A DNA stretch of 64,000 nt from Rhipidocladum racemiflorum (Eukaryota; Streptophyta; Magnoliopsida; Poales; Poaceae): NCBI GenBank assembly GCA_036346355.1, contig CM070578.1:14522501-14586500 (forward strand), read 5' to 3'. Shown here piece by piece: positions 1-12,104 of the stretch. The notes beneath the pieces were generated by a model. That model saw nothing but the letters and a program-made list of their open reading frames with translations. It made no database searches and was not told where the DNA came from. Each line of letters opens with the position of its first letter. Within the stretch, counting starts at the first letter, position 1. Position numbers and translations under genes: made by a program.

Positions 1-83
1 AATCGTCCCGGCCGCAATAAGGATTTGGCCATTAGTGAAAAGGGAACGACCCGTTTGGGGATAATCAAACCCTAACTCAATGT

Positions 84-193
84 CATCAAACACCTAGCAT
101 GCAAGAACACCCACCTCCTAGCCATTCCATCAAACACCTAACATGCATGAACACCCACCTCCTAGCCATTTCATCAAACACCTAGCATGCATG
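84..193. repeat. 44-bp tandem repeat, about 2.5 copies
   Basis: A unit starting CATCAAACACCTA recurs at 84, 128 and 172, so the period is 44 bp and the third copy is partial. The copies differ by only a few bases (for example GCATGCAAG against ACATGCATG). No coding potential is attached to it. Confidence 0.85.
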
Positions 194-640
194 GCTAGAG
201 AGAGAGAAGGGGAGAGGGAGGGGAGGGAGGAGGAGGGAGAGGAAAGGGAGGGAAGGTCTTCTTCTTTGTACCACTGGAGGAGGCGGCCGTGGCCGGGCTG
301 GAGAGGGCAGCTCGGTGGGGGGGGGGAAGGCGGCAGCAGGGAGGGGGCACAGCCGGCTGGGCGCAGGAAGGGGGGGGCGTCGGGCGCCAACAGGGGAGGG
401 AGAGAAGGAGTGGCCGGCGGGGGAGAGGATGAGGGAGTGGGGAGATCGGGTGGGGGGGGCTGTCGCCCAGCAGAGGAGGGGGGGTTGGGCGTCGCCAGGG
501 AGTGGAGCTGGGTGGGTTCGGCTGGGAGGATGGGGAGGGAGAGAGAGAGAGAGAGGAGTGTGGGGAAAAATATATCTAGGTGGAAAATTACTCATTTACC
601 CCCATGCCCACACAATAGGAAAAATAGGACCATGACAGTG
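194..640. other. GA-rich low-complexity DNA left of the copia relic
   Basis: The plus strand is strongly purine-rich, with GAGA runs near 190-250 and 538-556 and many G runs. Open frames here on either strand consist of biased Arg/Glu/Gly or Pro/Ser residues, which is what such composition produces by chance. Similarity to the copia integrase begins at about 640, so this edge is either an insertion or a deletion breakpoint. I see no gene. Confidence 0.6.
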
Positions 641-3600
641 TGATGTTCATCTAACAAAGTTCTAGCCATCTCAACCAACGTTCTATTTTTTCTTTCAACT
701 ACACCATTCTGTTGAGGCACTCTAGGTGAAGAAAATTGATGATCAATTCCTTTTTCAGCACAAAAGAGATCAAAAGAAGCATTTTTGAATTCAGTTCCAT
801 TATCACTTCTAATAGCTTTAAGGGCTCCTGGATGGTCAACAGAAAGCCTAAGAATAAGACTTCTAAAATGACTAAAAGCCTCATCCTTAGATGCCATAAA
901 GTACACCCAAGAGTATCTAGAAAAATCATCAACAATCACAAGCACATACCATTTACCTCCAAAGGATTGAACTCGAGATGGTCCAACCGTGTCAAGATGT
1001 AGTAGCTGTCCTGGAGCATCAGTCATCACCATGGTAAGAGGTGGATGCGAACCTGCAATCATCTTACCATGTCTACAAGAAGAGCAAACTAGATTGCTAT
1101 CACCCTTAAGCTTAGGCAAGCCACGTATGAGATCTAAACCACTTACACGAGTAAGATGATCAAAACCAACATGACCAAGTCTACGATGCCAAAAGAATAA
1201 ATCTTTAGAAACATTGGCAACTAGACACCTATGTTTCGAAGAAGGTGAAGCATCAAAATCAGCTTTAAAAACTCTTCCAAAGCGTGAGATCTTAAAAACA
1301 AGGTCACCTGAAGCATCTAACACTTTGCATTCACTTTTCTTAAAATTTATTTCAAGATCTTCATCAAGCATTTGTGAGACAGAAAGCAAGTTATATTTCA
1401 AATTTTCAACAAGAGCCACATCTTTGAACATAAACTTGTCACTCACCTTCACTGTACCTTTTGCCACAACAGAAGAGGAAGAAGCATCTCCAAATGTAAC
1501 ACTTTCAGCACGAGATGCACGAGTGAGGGAGGAGAACCAATTCTTATCACCGGACATGTGGCGTGAGCATCCGGAATCCACTAGCCATATGTTCTCCTTC
1601 CTCGCGCGAGAAGCCTACATAGCAGCAAAACATGTCGAGGTCTTAGTACTGGGGTTAGTAATGAGATTTTTGGGAATCCAGCACTGAGACACACGACGCA
1701 CAACAGTAGGCACAACACGAGAATTTTTAAGCACAAAATCAGATTTTTCTTTTCCCATGTTTCTAGGAACATAAGGTGTTTTCATCATTCTAGGCACATG
1801 AGAAAAATATGCTTTGCTGAAGTTTGACCTAGCCTTAGTCTTTTCCTTCTTTTGCTGTTTGGCTAGTCTAAAGCAAAAATCTACTAAATGTCCATCTCTA
1901 CCACAATGAATGCAAGTGTACTTAACAGAATGTTTGGCTTTAAAAGTAGAAGCAACATTTGCATTCATCATAGTAGAAGATAGCACTTCAGCAGACTTAA
2001 AGACAGTTTTCTTAGGCTCATTGTCAATTTCAAATTTTCCTCCTTCAAGTGCTTTAACAACAGTGGGAACATGTGATTTATGATAAGCATAAGAATCAAA
2101 ATCTAAACCTTTATTATGAGTGCTGACTTTTGATTGATCTAAAATCATGTTTAGCTTTTTCTTGCCATTAGTGAATCGTTCCAAAGAACTTTGCAAGTAA
2201 TCAACTTCCTTAGAAAGAGTTAAACAATTGTTGCAAGGAATATCAACCTTCCCTTTTTGCTTACGACAAGTAGAGCATGAAAGAACCTCATGTGTGAGCA
2301 GATTATCGCTATTTGAGAAACCCTAGCATTTGCATCTTTTAACTTCAATTCAAGAGTTGAGCATTTAGAACAAGAAGTTGAAGCATGCAATTCATCGATG
2401 GAACGACTAGCATTTTTAACATGTTTCTCATTTTTCTCATTTAGATGTAACAGAAGAGCATGTTCTTTCCTAAGCAAGGTGAGCTCATTGTAAATTAAGT
2501 CACATGATTTGCAAGTATCATCATCGAGAATCAAAGTCTTAAGTCTAGTAATTTCAGCATTCAATGACTCCACAAGAATATCATGTTTCTTAATTTTTCT
2601 ATCACGCTTGTCAAGCAATTTTCCAAGACGAGCAACAAGATTGGCTAATTCATCATAAGAAGGATCTACCTCATTGAAGTCATTTGTCGTTCTTTGTCCT
2701 CGATGAAGCTATCCTTGCTGCTTGCCATGAGACACAATCCCACCAAATCATGCTTGCTTGGAGTTGCATCATCCTCGCTGCTCTCCGAGTCCACATCGCT
2801 CAAATTGACTTGTTCAAGAGCGGAAAGAACTCGGTGAACCACCTTGCGGTTGATGAAGCTCTTCTTCTTCCTGTCATTTGAAGAGAATCTTTTCTTCTCC
2901 TTTCTTCTGTCGTTGTCCTCCTCCTCTTTTGATGCTTTTCCTGCAAGCTTAGGACAATTTGTACGAATATGATTGAGGTCACCACATTCATAGCATCTTG
3001 GAGGGCCACCACCACCTCTCTTCCTCATTCTCACATTCTCGCAAAGCTTTGTTAAAGCGAGAGGCGAGTAGTGCTAAGTCTTCTTCAGGAATTTCTTCAA
3101 TCTGTTCATTGGTTAGTGAAGACAAAGAAGACAAAGCAAAGCTTGAAGAAGTATTGTTAGGAGACATGCTAGTTTGAGAGGATAAAGCAATTGATTTATG
3201 TCCATTCTTCCTAGCAAGGACATCCAACTCATGAGTCTTCAGCTTAGAGTAAAGAACATCTAATGTGAGTGTGCTCATGGTAGTAGATTCTTGTATAGAT
3301 GTTACTTTCATCTCCCACACTGACATGTCCAAAGCACTAAGCAATTGTCGAGCATTTTCAAAGCATCGGTGTAGCTAACTCCAACAAAGACGCAGATTGC
3401 AAAGAATTTTATTGAAACGTGCAAAGAAGTCATCGATGATTCACTAGGTTTCATCTCAAAACGCATGTATTCTTTTTGTAAATATCTTGGCGAACCTCTT
3501 TGACAATGTTAGAACCCTCATGGTAATCACAAAGAGATTTCCATACCTCATATCTTGGATCGAAGATGAACCACTCGATTAAAATCGCTGCGTCCCAAGC

Positions 3601-3811
3601 CTTGGATGATCAAGTTGCGCGCCTTACTATTTGCTTCAACATGTGCGCGATTGGTGTCGTTGACGTTGTCGTTTGCAGGGACTTCATATGGCTTGTAAAC
3701 CTTCTCCCAAATTGCGAAGCCCTGCGCCTGAATGAACGCCTCCATCTTTGCTTTCCAAAACTGAAAATCAACACCATCGAAAACACAAGGTTTTGTCGAA
3801 TACCTATCCAT
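640..3811 (-). pseudogene. Copia gag-pol relic (gag, zinc knuckles, protease, partial integrase)
   Basis: The gag start near 3811 reads MDRYSTKPCVFDGVDFQFWK, the usual plant copia gag opening. Two CCHC knuckles follow: CYECGDLNHIRTNC near 2960 and CIHCGRDGHLVDFC near 1900. The stretch from 1581 to 640 starts with the protease motif DSGCSRHM, then a GAG-pre-integrase segment (HRRLGHVGFDHL, CSSCRHGK), then the integrase core with the first catalytic Asp (HLDTVGP), the second (IRSDNGTEF) and the Glu in QQNGVVERKNR. Gag is split over several frames, so stops and frameshifts have accumulated. Similarity ends abruptly after ARTLLDEH. Not functional. Confidence 0.88.
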
Positions 3812-3854
3812 CGCTACGGTTTCTAATCACCGGTTAAGATTAATTAGAAAAACC

Positions 3855-3866
3855 TTGCTCTGATAC
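3855..3866 (-). other. Primer-binding site of the copia element (tRNA-iMet type)
   Basis: The minus strand reads TGGTATCAGAGC, the common plant primer-binding site complementary to the 3' end of initiator tRNA-Met. Two bases separate it from the end of the LTR. Confidence 0.88.
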
Positions 3867-3868
3867 CA

Positions 3869-5470
3869 CTTGTAGGATCGATATAGACTCATATAGCAAT
3901 CAGAGGGGGGGTGAATGATTGTGCGAAAGCTAAAATCAATTTTCTGATCTACTAACAATTCACCCCAATTCGGAAACAAATAATCGCTTCGATTTCACGC
4001 AAAAACAGATTGACCTATGTTTACTAAAACATGAATTACCGAAGATCCAACCATTAGAATGATGTGAAATTTTTACTGTAGAAACTAGATTCAATTTAGA
4101 AACTAACCCAACAAGAATCAACTCAATCGGATCTACGGATCAAAAGTTATAGGCTTTGCAAGTTGACTGTTCCAAAAATGACGCGAATTAATTAAACCCT
4201 AATTTGGTGATTAAACAAAATCTATTAGGAATTAACCAAACAAACTTTTTAGATCAATCATTTGATGCCCTAGAAATATTTTAGATGAATCAAATCAAAA
4301 TTATCATGAAGAAATAATGAATCAATCCATAGATCAAAACACGCGACAAGCGAAGAACGAGATTACCATGCAAATCACCTAGGATCGTGTCCTGTGCATG
4401 CGAACACTGTAGCTACAGTATTACGGGAAATCACTGTAGCAAATTTGGTTCGTCGCTTCCTTTGATCTAGCCACCGGCCGCTTCTTCTTTACTTGTGCAC
4501 TTTGCAATAGCCGTAGTTTGGTTGGTAGCAATCTAGATTGAATTGCCTCCAAGCCTTGAGTAGATAATCTCCAGCCCAAGCGCACATCAACACATGTGTG
4601 CACTAGCAAATAGCAAGCATGCAGCGGCAACTGCTGGCAGGTGCGTAAAGACAGCAGCCAGCGGCAACTCGGTACAGTCCTGCCGGTGCCCTTCTTTCTC
4701 ACGGCAAACAGCAGCGACAACGACGATGTTGCCTTTTCTTTCGCTCAACTCTCGCGCCGTCAGGCTGCTCTTTTTCTGTTTTTGTGCCGCTCGGCTCCGA
4801 AGAAATTGATTTTATTTCTTTTTGTCTAGTCACAGTACTCCAACAAAAGAGTACAAACTCTAATCCTTTGCACACAATAAACAGGGGACACCTCCCCCTA
4901 TTTATAAGAAAACCCTAGAAGAGTTCGCATGCATATCCACTTGGCCCAACATGGCCCAATACATGCAAACTACATCAAAACGAATACAACTGCACGCGTA
5001 CGGCCCACCTGCCGTACTCACGTGACTCACTAGCAACCACGTGCACCGTTCTCTAGTCCGAACGTCCCGCATGACATCCTCGACCACCAAGACCTCGATT
5101 CCTCCCTGAACCTAGTCTCGAACCTCAGTTCCTCCATGAACCTAGTTCCGGTCCCGTCACCGACCACGTTCGACCTCAAGCAACACCTGCACATGAACAA
5201 ACACACAACCGTGTACGAGCACAAGTCCACGACTTGACTCAAGATCAATCCATGCAACCACTCACACGAGCGCATTGCATCAAGCAAAACAATTACCATG
5301 CTATCACAAGCATATCCAATAATTATCTGAAACAGCACATGCACATGCACCACACATGCCATGAGAACAACCACATTGCAATACCAAATTCATCATTAAG
5401 CCAATTTTTCATCACATGATTTCACAAATTTTATAATAATAAACTTGAAATCTCGTGCCTAAGAATGTTT
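3869..5470 (-). repeat. 5' LTR of the truncated copia element
   Basis: The inner end is clear: on the plus strand the LTR begins TGTAGGATCGATATAG next to the primer-binding site, so the minus strand ends in CA. A minus-strand TATA box (TATAAATA, complement of 4899-4906) marks the likely U3/R region. The outer end cannot be fixed because the second LTR is absent. An ORF at 4421-4720 on the minus strand is not recognised and is probably chance. Confidence 0.65.
4899..4906 (-). promoter_or_regulatory. LTR TATA box
   Basis: The minus strand reads TATAAATA within the LTR, oriented to drive transcription toward the primer-binding site and gag. Confidence 0.5.
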
Positions 5471-7138
5471 AGGATCACACGCCTGAGAACGCCTAAAACG
5501 ATGTGTCCAAAAAAATGACATTCGAGATTAAAATCATTTAAACCCACCGTAAGGCTAGCTTCTTCCTATTCTTTTTCCCCATCGATGATGGCCCGTGTCT
5601 TGTCTTCTCGGCTCCGAGCGATGAAGCGACCAGCAAGCCGAGAAGACACGACGCGGGCCTACGGCTGCGCGGACAAGAGAAAGAAGGTGGGCTGGTGGTG
5701 GGGGGTACGTGGGGAGAAAAGGCTGAGCACAGCGCTGGGAAGAGATGAGTGGCCTGTGACGACGATGCGGGAAAAGGGGAGGGGAGGGGAAAAGGGGGAA
5801 ACATGTTGGAAACAAGAGGGAAAGGGGGAAAGGAGAAAGAAAAAAAGTGAGAAAGCAAAAAAATTGTGAAATTCAAGTATTATGGGCGCTTAAATATTTG
5901 GAAGAAAAGTGAAATTACATTTATATTTTTACATATACATTATTACTGTCTCAGTAAAAATCTTACAGCCCAATGTGGGGATTAACAGTAAAGAAAAGAG
6001 TACAGTAACTACATATGTGCATACATGTCATCTACTCAATGTTGAGATCCGCTAACGCCTACGCGATCTCAGGATCCTCCAATTGATGCGGTTTATGATA
6101 ATCTGCTTTCTGTCAATCCTTGAGATAGGATTGATGGGAGCATTGTCATGCTCGGGAGGAGGACTAGCGGGGGTGTTTGAGGGCGTACTTGCTTGTGCCT
6201 TGGTCCCCCTGATTATTGTTTCTTCTTCTTGCTGAATGTATTGAGAGAACGAGTGATAGAGATAGCAGAGAAAGTGTTGCTTTAGCTGTGTGGTGAAGGA
6301 AAAAGGAGAGAAGGAGATTTTATAGCCATGGAAGGGAAGAAGAACGTTGCACCACCTTTTGCTCATTTGCATTTGCCTTCTGACTCCTGAAAAAGTTGCC
6401 TCATTCGCATAGAAATCCTTCCTGCCGTTGCTCATCCCTCTCTGACTCCCTATGTTGCTCTCTCTGGCTCTCTATATTGCTCTCTCTGGCTCAATCTCAC
6501 TCTCTCAAACCCTCTCTTCCTATTCTCATCGACACCACGCCTAGCGCTCTCCGCTCCTCTCGCTGCCCGCTCACTTGTCGCTTTCTCCTCAGCCGACGAC
6601 GCACCTCGCTCTCTCCATTCCTCTCACTGCCTTGCTCACTCATTATTCTCTCTCTGTCTCTCCCCGACGGTGGCGCACCTCGCTCTCTCCACTCTCTCGC
6701 TCACTCATTGCCTCGCTAGTCACTCCCCCCCACCCCCGCCCTCGCCGGCAGGCAATGCCTCAACCTCTTTAGTCTCCCCACCCCCTTCGTCGGCAGCATC
6801 TTGAGCCTTGAGCGACGACGAGCTCATAGCTCATATTTAAGTCACAAATGGAACGGGGGTGGCCGCTAGCCCGAATTTTGAGCCACGAGTGTGACGGCGA
6901 CAATCTTCCCACCCTCTCCGCCCGTCGGCCATGATGACATCAGGGAGGAGAGGTATGTTCTCCCCCCCTCCAACCACACCTTTTGTCCCTACCGTGCCGC
7001 ATGCCGCCGTGTGTCGCCCAACCCGCTGTGCTACACTCGGGTCATACCAGGCCGTACCAGGCCGCTCGATGAGCCAATTCTCTGGACACAGCCCGGGCGT
7101 CCGTGCCATGCCGGCCCAACGCACCAACTTTCCAAGTC
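5471..7138. other. Intergenic DNA, no recognised gene
   Basis: It holds a GC-rich part (5560-5800), an AT-rich part (5870-6040) and a strongly pyrimidine-rich part (6430-6760). The last contains a short imperfect repeat of TTGCTCTCTCTGGCTC near 6453-6491. ORFs at 6052-6435 (-) and 6396-6719 (+) have no family resemblance I recognise, and the second is low-complexity Ser/Leu/Pro. Confidence 0.5.
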
Positions 7139-7143
7139 GTGCT

Positions 7144-7271
7144 TGTTATGAATAGGACTTGTATTCAATATGAAGGCCAATGGCCTCAATATATAGAGTA
7201 CATGAGGGAAAGGAATAACAGGACTCTATCTCTAATATAGATACTAGAATAACATGACTCTATCTTTAACA
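7144..7271 (-). repeat. 3' LTR of the short-LTR element
   Basis: It nearly matches 9143-9270, differing at a handful of positions, and has the same terminal TGTTA...TAACA inverted repeat. It is the 3' LTR because the primer-binding site lies beside the other copy. Confidence 0.92.
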
Positions 7272-8885
7272 CCCCCACAAATGCAAGGCGTATGCAATAG
7301 CATTGCATTTGGAAAAGGTTGACACTAAGGTAGGAAAATCCAAAGTCCTGATCTTGAAGTAGCCGTCGTAGCTTGTAACTCTTGAAAAATCGAGCTGACG
7401 AAGAACAGCCAACGAAGAACCGAGTCGGTGAAGAAAAGTCGACGAAGAAGCTAAATCGACGAACAGAAGTCGAAGGTAGAGCCGAGTCGACGAAGAAGAG
7501 CCGACAGTACGAGTCGACGAAGAAAAATCGACGAAGCCGACAAAACAAGCCAAGCCGAGGTAATAAAAGTTGACAGAATGAGCCAAGCCGATAAAAGAGC
7601 CTAGCGACGATAGAATCAAAAGGCTAAAGACTTGGATGGACGCAACGGAAGCAATGATGTTAAGAAAAACTCAAAAATAACTAGGGGTACTAGCAGCAGC
7701 AATCAATGGAGAGCCAGCAAGCCAAGATGACGAAGAACCAAGCCAACTGAATGAGCCGAAGAGCCATAGCTGATCCAAAGAACCAAAAGTTGGAGCCAAA
7801 AGCCAAGCGAAAGGCTAATAGCTGGAGTTGAAACATTAAAAGGTAAAGCTGGAGCCGGCCAAAATACGCACGGGATTTAGGTAGAATTCCCGATCGGATT
7901 CAAATCCGGCCAGTCTTCATCCACACACACGGGAGCAACAGCGGCGAGCAACCAGGTGTATCGAAGGCCACTCGGCGGCGAGCGGCTTGGAGGTGACCAG
8001 TGGCGGGGCGGCCGGAAGGAGCCATGTTGTCGGGCGACAGGAGAACCGACGGAAAGAGCTGTCGGTTCTGGAGGCCGGATCCTTGCCTCCGATGAGTAGC
8101 GAGCAGGAGCGGATGGTAGGAGCGGCGGCGTACGGCGACCAAGAGGCGGCGGCGCGTTAGTGGGCTTGATGGACGAGCGGACGAGCGTCGGCGAGCTCAG
8201 CAGACGACGACGACCAAGAGGCGGCGACACATCTGCAGACAGGCAGACGGGTGGCGGCGCATCAACGGGCTCGGCGGACGAGCAACGACAAGCAGCGACA
8301 AAGAAGGCGGCCGACTCCAAACTGGCAGGAAGGAGGACGGCAGTGTCGGGCGGGAAGGAGCACAGCGGCCGGCGTTGTCGGGCGGGAAGGAGGCGGCTGG
8401 CAGATTCGGCGGTTGGACACGGAAGACGGGGCAGATCCGAAGCAGCCAGCCAATGAATGAGGTAGGCGACGATGAGCTGCGGGTCGGCTGCCACGCGGCA
8501 GAGGCAGGGGACGCCCCCGCCGAGGTCCAGAGCCCAACAAAGGCCGGCGGTGCACACCCGGGAGGACCACACGAGGCAAGCCGGAGACGCGGCGCAACGA
8601 TCCGGAGATGATCGTTCAGACGGCGTGACAATGACGCCAGCAGCGCGATCAACACCTTGATCCGAGACGATGTACAAAGGCCGCCGGCACACCTTGATTC
8701 TAGACGATGGAACGAAGGCAAGACAGTCGGACGATGAGTGACACCGACGACGGAAGGAGGAGAGAGGTTCGGGAGGACGCAAGTGCAACGCCCCCACACG
8801 AGATAGCCGCCCCCAGGAGTAGAGATTGTTCCTCCCGAGGGAAGCGGCAGCGGAAGATAATCTTAGAGCTAGGGTTTGAACCGTG

Positions 8886-8909
8886 GCTCTGATACCATGT
8901 TATGAATAG
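8886..8909 (-). repeat. Internal second copy of PBS plus LTR edge
   Basis: GCTCTGATACCA followed by TGTTATGAATAG recurs here, 245 bp inside the element, reproducing the junction at 9131-9154. The LTR part breaks off after 12 bases. This looks like a scar of template switching or of a nested, deleted copy. Confidence 0.85.
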
Positions 8910-9130
8910 TCGGCCGAGGTAGGACGCCGCTACTGGGAGCAGCGGCGGCGGCCAGCCGGCGGTCTCGAGCCAGGCGGAGAGCTCGGAGGTGGCATCGGCG
9001 TCGTGGACCGGTGGTTCGGCTGGCTCCGTAGGACGCGCGGTCGACGCGGGAGCCGCCCCGGGAGTCTCCTCCTCCCGGGGCAGCGAATTAGATCTAAAAC
9101 AGCGGAAGGGAGAGGCGAGGAAAACCTAGA

Positions 9131-9142
9131 GCTCTGATACCA
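9131..9142 (-). other. Primer-binding site of the short-LTR element
   Basis: The minus strand reads TGGTATCAGAGC with no gap to the LTR. It is complementary to the 3' end of initiator tRNA-Met. Confidence 0.9.
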
Positions 9143-9270
9143 TGTTATGAATAGAACTTGTATTCAATATGAGGGCCAATGGCCTCAATATATAGAGTAC
9201 ATGAGGGAAAGGAATAACAAAACTCTATCTCTAATATAGATACTAGAATAACATGACTCTATCTCTAACA
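9143..9270 (-). repeat. 5' LTR of the short-LTR element
   Basis: 128 bp, TG...CA ends, adjacent to the primer-binding site at 9131-9142 and to the target duplication gtgct at 9271. Confidence 0.92.
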
Positions 9271-10282
9271 GTGCTGTGCTTGGGTTGGGCCGGTCCAACT
9301 CCCAACACCACCTAATCCTAAGATAAAGTGAAAAAGACGAATCGACCATTGTGTAGGTTCTGCAAGAGAGCTGCCTAATTACAAATAATTAATTAAACCA
9401 GCTAGTGAGATCAAGTCGCATCACGCAAGTATTACATTTTCCTTTCCATTTCGCTGGGAGGTAAACTTGTCTACAGCCAACAAACGAGAAACATAATGGC
9501 GCACAAGCAGGGCTAGGCGGAGCAATTAAAACTAGATTGTAAAACCGTACACCAACACGCGAGACCATCTACGACGGGCTTTAAAAATCCGTCGTGTCTC
9601 CACTCACAGTCGAGACGGGAGACGCAAGAAAGGTAACCATGCAAGCAAGTATATACGTCCGGAATAATCTCGGGTGCAGAATGCGAATTTAAGCCAGAGA
9701 AGCACGGAGCTGAAATGCGGTACCAACTTGATGTGCCTAAATCCTTCGCTGCAAATAGGCCTTGTTATGTTTCGCTGCGAAGAAACAAAATATCAGACAA
9801 TTATTTATAGATTCAGGTGGCCTATAACTGTATAAATCGAATTCTAAACGGAGTCGTCAAATCCCATGATGTTAACATCAAATTCGTGAAATTGCTAGTC
9901 ATCACCCGTCAAGCTACAGGGAATGCAAAAAAAAAAAAAAAAAAATCGACACCTTTGCATGTGGCCAGATGAGATGCCCCCCGTCTTCTCACTTCTCTAT
10001 CTGTTTTTCTTTAGTTTTAGGGAGTGCATATATGCCTCTCATCATAAGGTTTGTAAAAGTGAGATGAGAAAATGACTTGACATCTGCACCTCCACAATAA
10101 CAATCATTTGTGCAACAAAAAGCGGCAGTTTTATGTGCGTAATCTTTCTTCTCTTTCCTTTTAAAAAAAGACAGGGGCTCTGCTATATTTTTAGATAATA
10201 AAAGAATAAATTATACTTTTGGCCTCTACATACTAAGATGCACACAACCAAATAATTATTACAGAGTTCAGAGGTTCAGTTA

Positions 10283-10370
10283 TAAAGCTGCCACCTAAAT
10301 CTGAGTATTTAAAGAAAGAATACGTTTAAAGCTGCCACCTAAATCTGAGTATTTAAAGAAAGAATACGTG
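10283..10370. repeat. 44-bp tandem duplication
   Basis: TAAAGCTGCCACCTAAATCT starts at 10283 and again at 10327; the two 44-bp units are essentially identical through GAAAGAATACGT. Confidence 0.9.
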
Positions 10371-10803
10371 CAAAGGAGCTCTGCTATATATTGAAGAATA
10401 AGAACAAATAATGTAGTGTAAGATTACGACAATGTCACTGCTAACCGTTTGAACAAAATGTATCGTACAAAAATAGAAAACCACTAATGCATTGATTTCT
10501 TCTCTTCTTATTACCATGTCGTGCAATGTAACATTTTGTCGTAAGTCATCTTACACGTATCCTCTACGCGGATCAACGGTCCAAATCATGTGGAGACCCC
10601 TACACAACCAACAGAGCCATATCTGGCCGTTGGTTGTCAATTGTGTATCCTCTTCTTAAAAACGTCTCACCAGTAACTACCGATCCATGCAAGGACTACT
10701 GTTTTATCCGACAATAATCAACATAATCCACTTCTTGGAGGCCGTCCATCAAATTACTTCGTGCTTACTGGCTATTAGGAATAAGAATATAAGATTGTCG
10801 GAT

Positions 10804-10893
10804 ACACACACATATACATATATATGTATATATACATATATGTATATGTATATGTATGTATGTATGTATACTATATATACATATACACATATA
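10804..10893. repeat. TA / GTAT microsatellite
   Basis: Alternating CACATA, TATATG and GTATGTAT units run across this stretch. Confidence 0.85.
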
Positions 10894-11832
10894 TTTCACT
10901 GTATCATCTAATGACAAAAGTAAAAACAGCTCAGACAATAGGTAACATTTTAAAGTTGCCTCTATGAGAACCCACGAACTTTTAATTATGATATGAAAAA
11001 GTGTTTGCTATAGACAATAATTCATAAATTGACATTTTGGCCGGGTTGTATATATGGTCATCTTTTCAGCTACATTCTCTTATTTCTATTTTCCTGTGCC
11101 TGCAAAAATCTTACGTGCCAATACTTATAGACCGCTGATCTCACACCATTGTATTGTACATGTCCTTAAGGTTATCTGTGAAGCTACTCCTATGTTCACG
11201 AAATAATGACGTTTTAGGATTTTACACTTCAACCAAGGTGCATGTAGAAAATGATAAAATCATTATCCTTCATTAGCCCACTTATTGCTCATGGATGGTG
11301 TGTGTTATGCTAATCTGTAGTAACTAAAAATATTAGGAATAATGAATGGTAGGGTATGCACAAAAAAAAAGAAGTTAAAAATCCTTTTAGAATTATAGAA
11401 TGGAATGTATTTGGAAAAATAATAATCGAAAATTAGAATGACATTTATTGAGAGTAGCTCTGTAGGGTGTAGGGAGAAGATGACGAAAGAAAGGAGCTCC
11501 TCGTGCAAGCTGGTTGATACGAATCAGTCTGCACAGTTATAACTTCTTTCACATACATAGGTGTCAAGATCAAAGGAGTCCAATCCGTTGCTTTCGCCCT
11601 AGCTGTCTTCCACTTGCCGTGCATATATACGCGTTGTCGCTTGGACATGCGACCATTTTGTAAATTATCACACGGCAAGACCGAACTTGCTTGTCGTGCC
11701 AATTAGGCCCCTAATTAAATTTCGAAGCTATCGCGGTCTCGTCTAAAACTACTTCACAGAGCCATCGATGTGATGCGCTGAAATGTGGTTAGGTCGTGAT
11801 ATCTCTGTTAAGCCGGCGCCGAGCTTACTTAG

Positions 11833-12104
11833 TCCCCGTTCGTTTCAGCTTCTGAACAGCTTCTGCTTAAAAAAAAAGCGGATTATTTGCCGAACGGGAG
11901 GATTCGGGCGAACCTGCGAGAATCGGAAATTGTTTTCGAATAGAATCGGAATCATGCGAAACCGATTCTCACAGATTCACGATTCTTGCCAGCTCGGTCC
12001 GAAACCTAGAAGTCATAGTTAACTCGGCCTGATTCTCCCATAATCAGAAGCAGCTTCTCCCATAATCCAGAATCCATAATCCAGAAGCTGAAACGAACTG
12101 GGCC
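11833..12104. mobile_element. MITE with GTTCGTTTCAGCTTCTG inverted ends (family A)
   Basis: The left end CCCCGTTCGTTTCAGCTTCTG-type sequence is mirrored at the right end by CAGAAGCTGAAACGAAC. Flanks are ttacttag and ttagttag, an 8-bp near-duplication that would suit the hAT superfamily, although the exact terminus is uncertain by 1-2 bases. A related element lies at 46924-47172. No coding capacity. Confidence 0.75.

Larger units (their letters stand above)
640..5470 (-). mobile_element. Truncated Ty1/copia retrotransposon with 5' LTR
   Basis: Read on the minus strand the order is LTR, tRNA-iMet primer-binding site, gag, zinc knuckle, protease and integrase, which is copia order as far as it goes. 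The element stops inside the integrase core at about 640. The rest of integrase, reverse transcriptase, RNase H and the 3' LTR are missing from the window. The right (U3) boundary is not resolved; I place it near 5.4-5.5 kb from the position of the TATA box. Confidence 0.85.
7144..9270 (-). mobile_element. Non-autonomous short-LTR retrotransposon (TRIM-like), complete
   Basis: Two 128-bp LTRs (7144-7271 and 9143-9270) begin TGTTATGAATAG and end TAACA. A perfect 5-bp target duplication, gtgct, flanks the element (7139-7143 and 9271-9275). Read on the minus strand, a tRNA-iMet primer-binding site directly follows the 5' LTR and a G-rich polypurine stretch (TTTGTGGGGG) directly precedes the 3' LTR. 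No gag or pol motif is visible in the 1.87-kb interior, so it depends on proteins from other elements. The interior includes a degenerate CGACGAAGAA-type repeat (7385-7560) and GC-rich DNA (7900-9120). Confidence 0.92.
9276..11832. other. AT-rich intergenic DNA, no recognised gene
   Basis: Contents that can be named are an A-run at 9930-9946, a 44-bp tandem duplication at 10283 and a TA/GTAT microsatellite near 10804-10893. ORFs such as 11445-11702 (-) resemble nothing known. Confidence 0.5.

Noticed and set aside
84..193. Regular 44-bp repeats considered as a CRISPR array
   Set aside because: The window is plant nuclear DNA, the copies are contiguous without unique spacers, and no cas gene exists.
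143..643. Overlapping ORFs on both strands in GA-rich DNA
   Set aside because: Composition alone explains Arg/Glu/Gly on one strand and Pro/Ser/Leu on the other; no domain.
7877..8799. 306- and 200-residue minus-strand ORFs inside the short-LTR element
   Set aside because: Ser/Pro/Arg-rich, open in overlapping frames on both strands because of GC richness, and no gag or pol motif.
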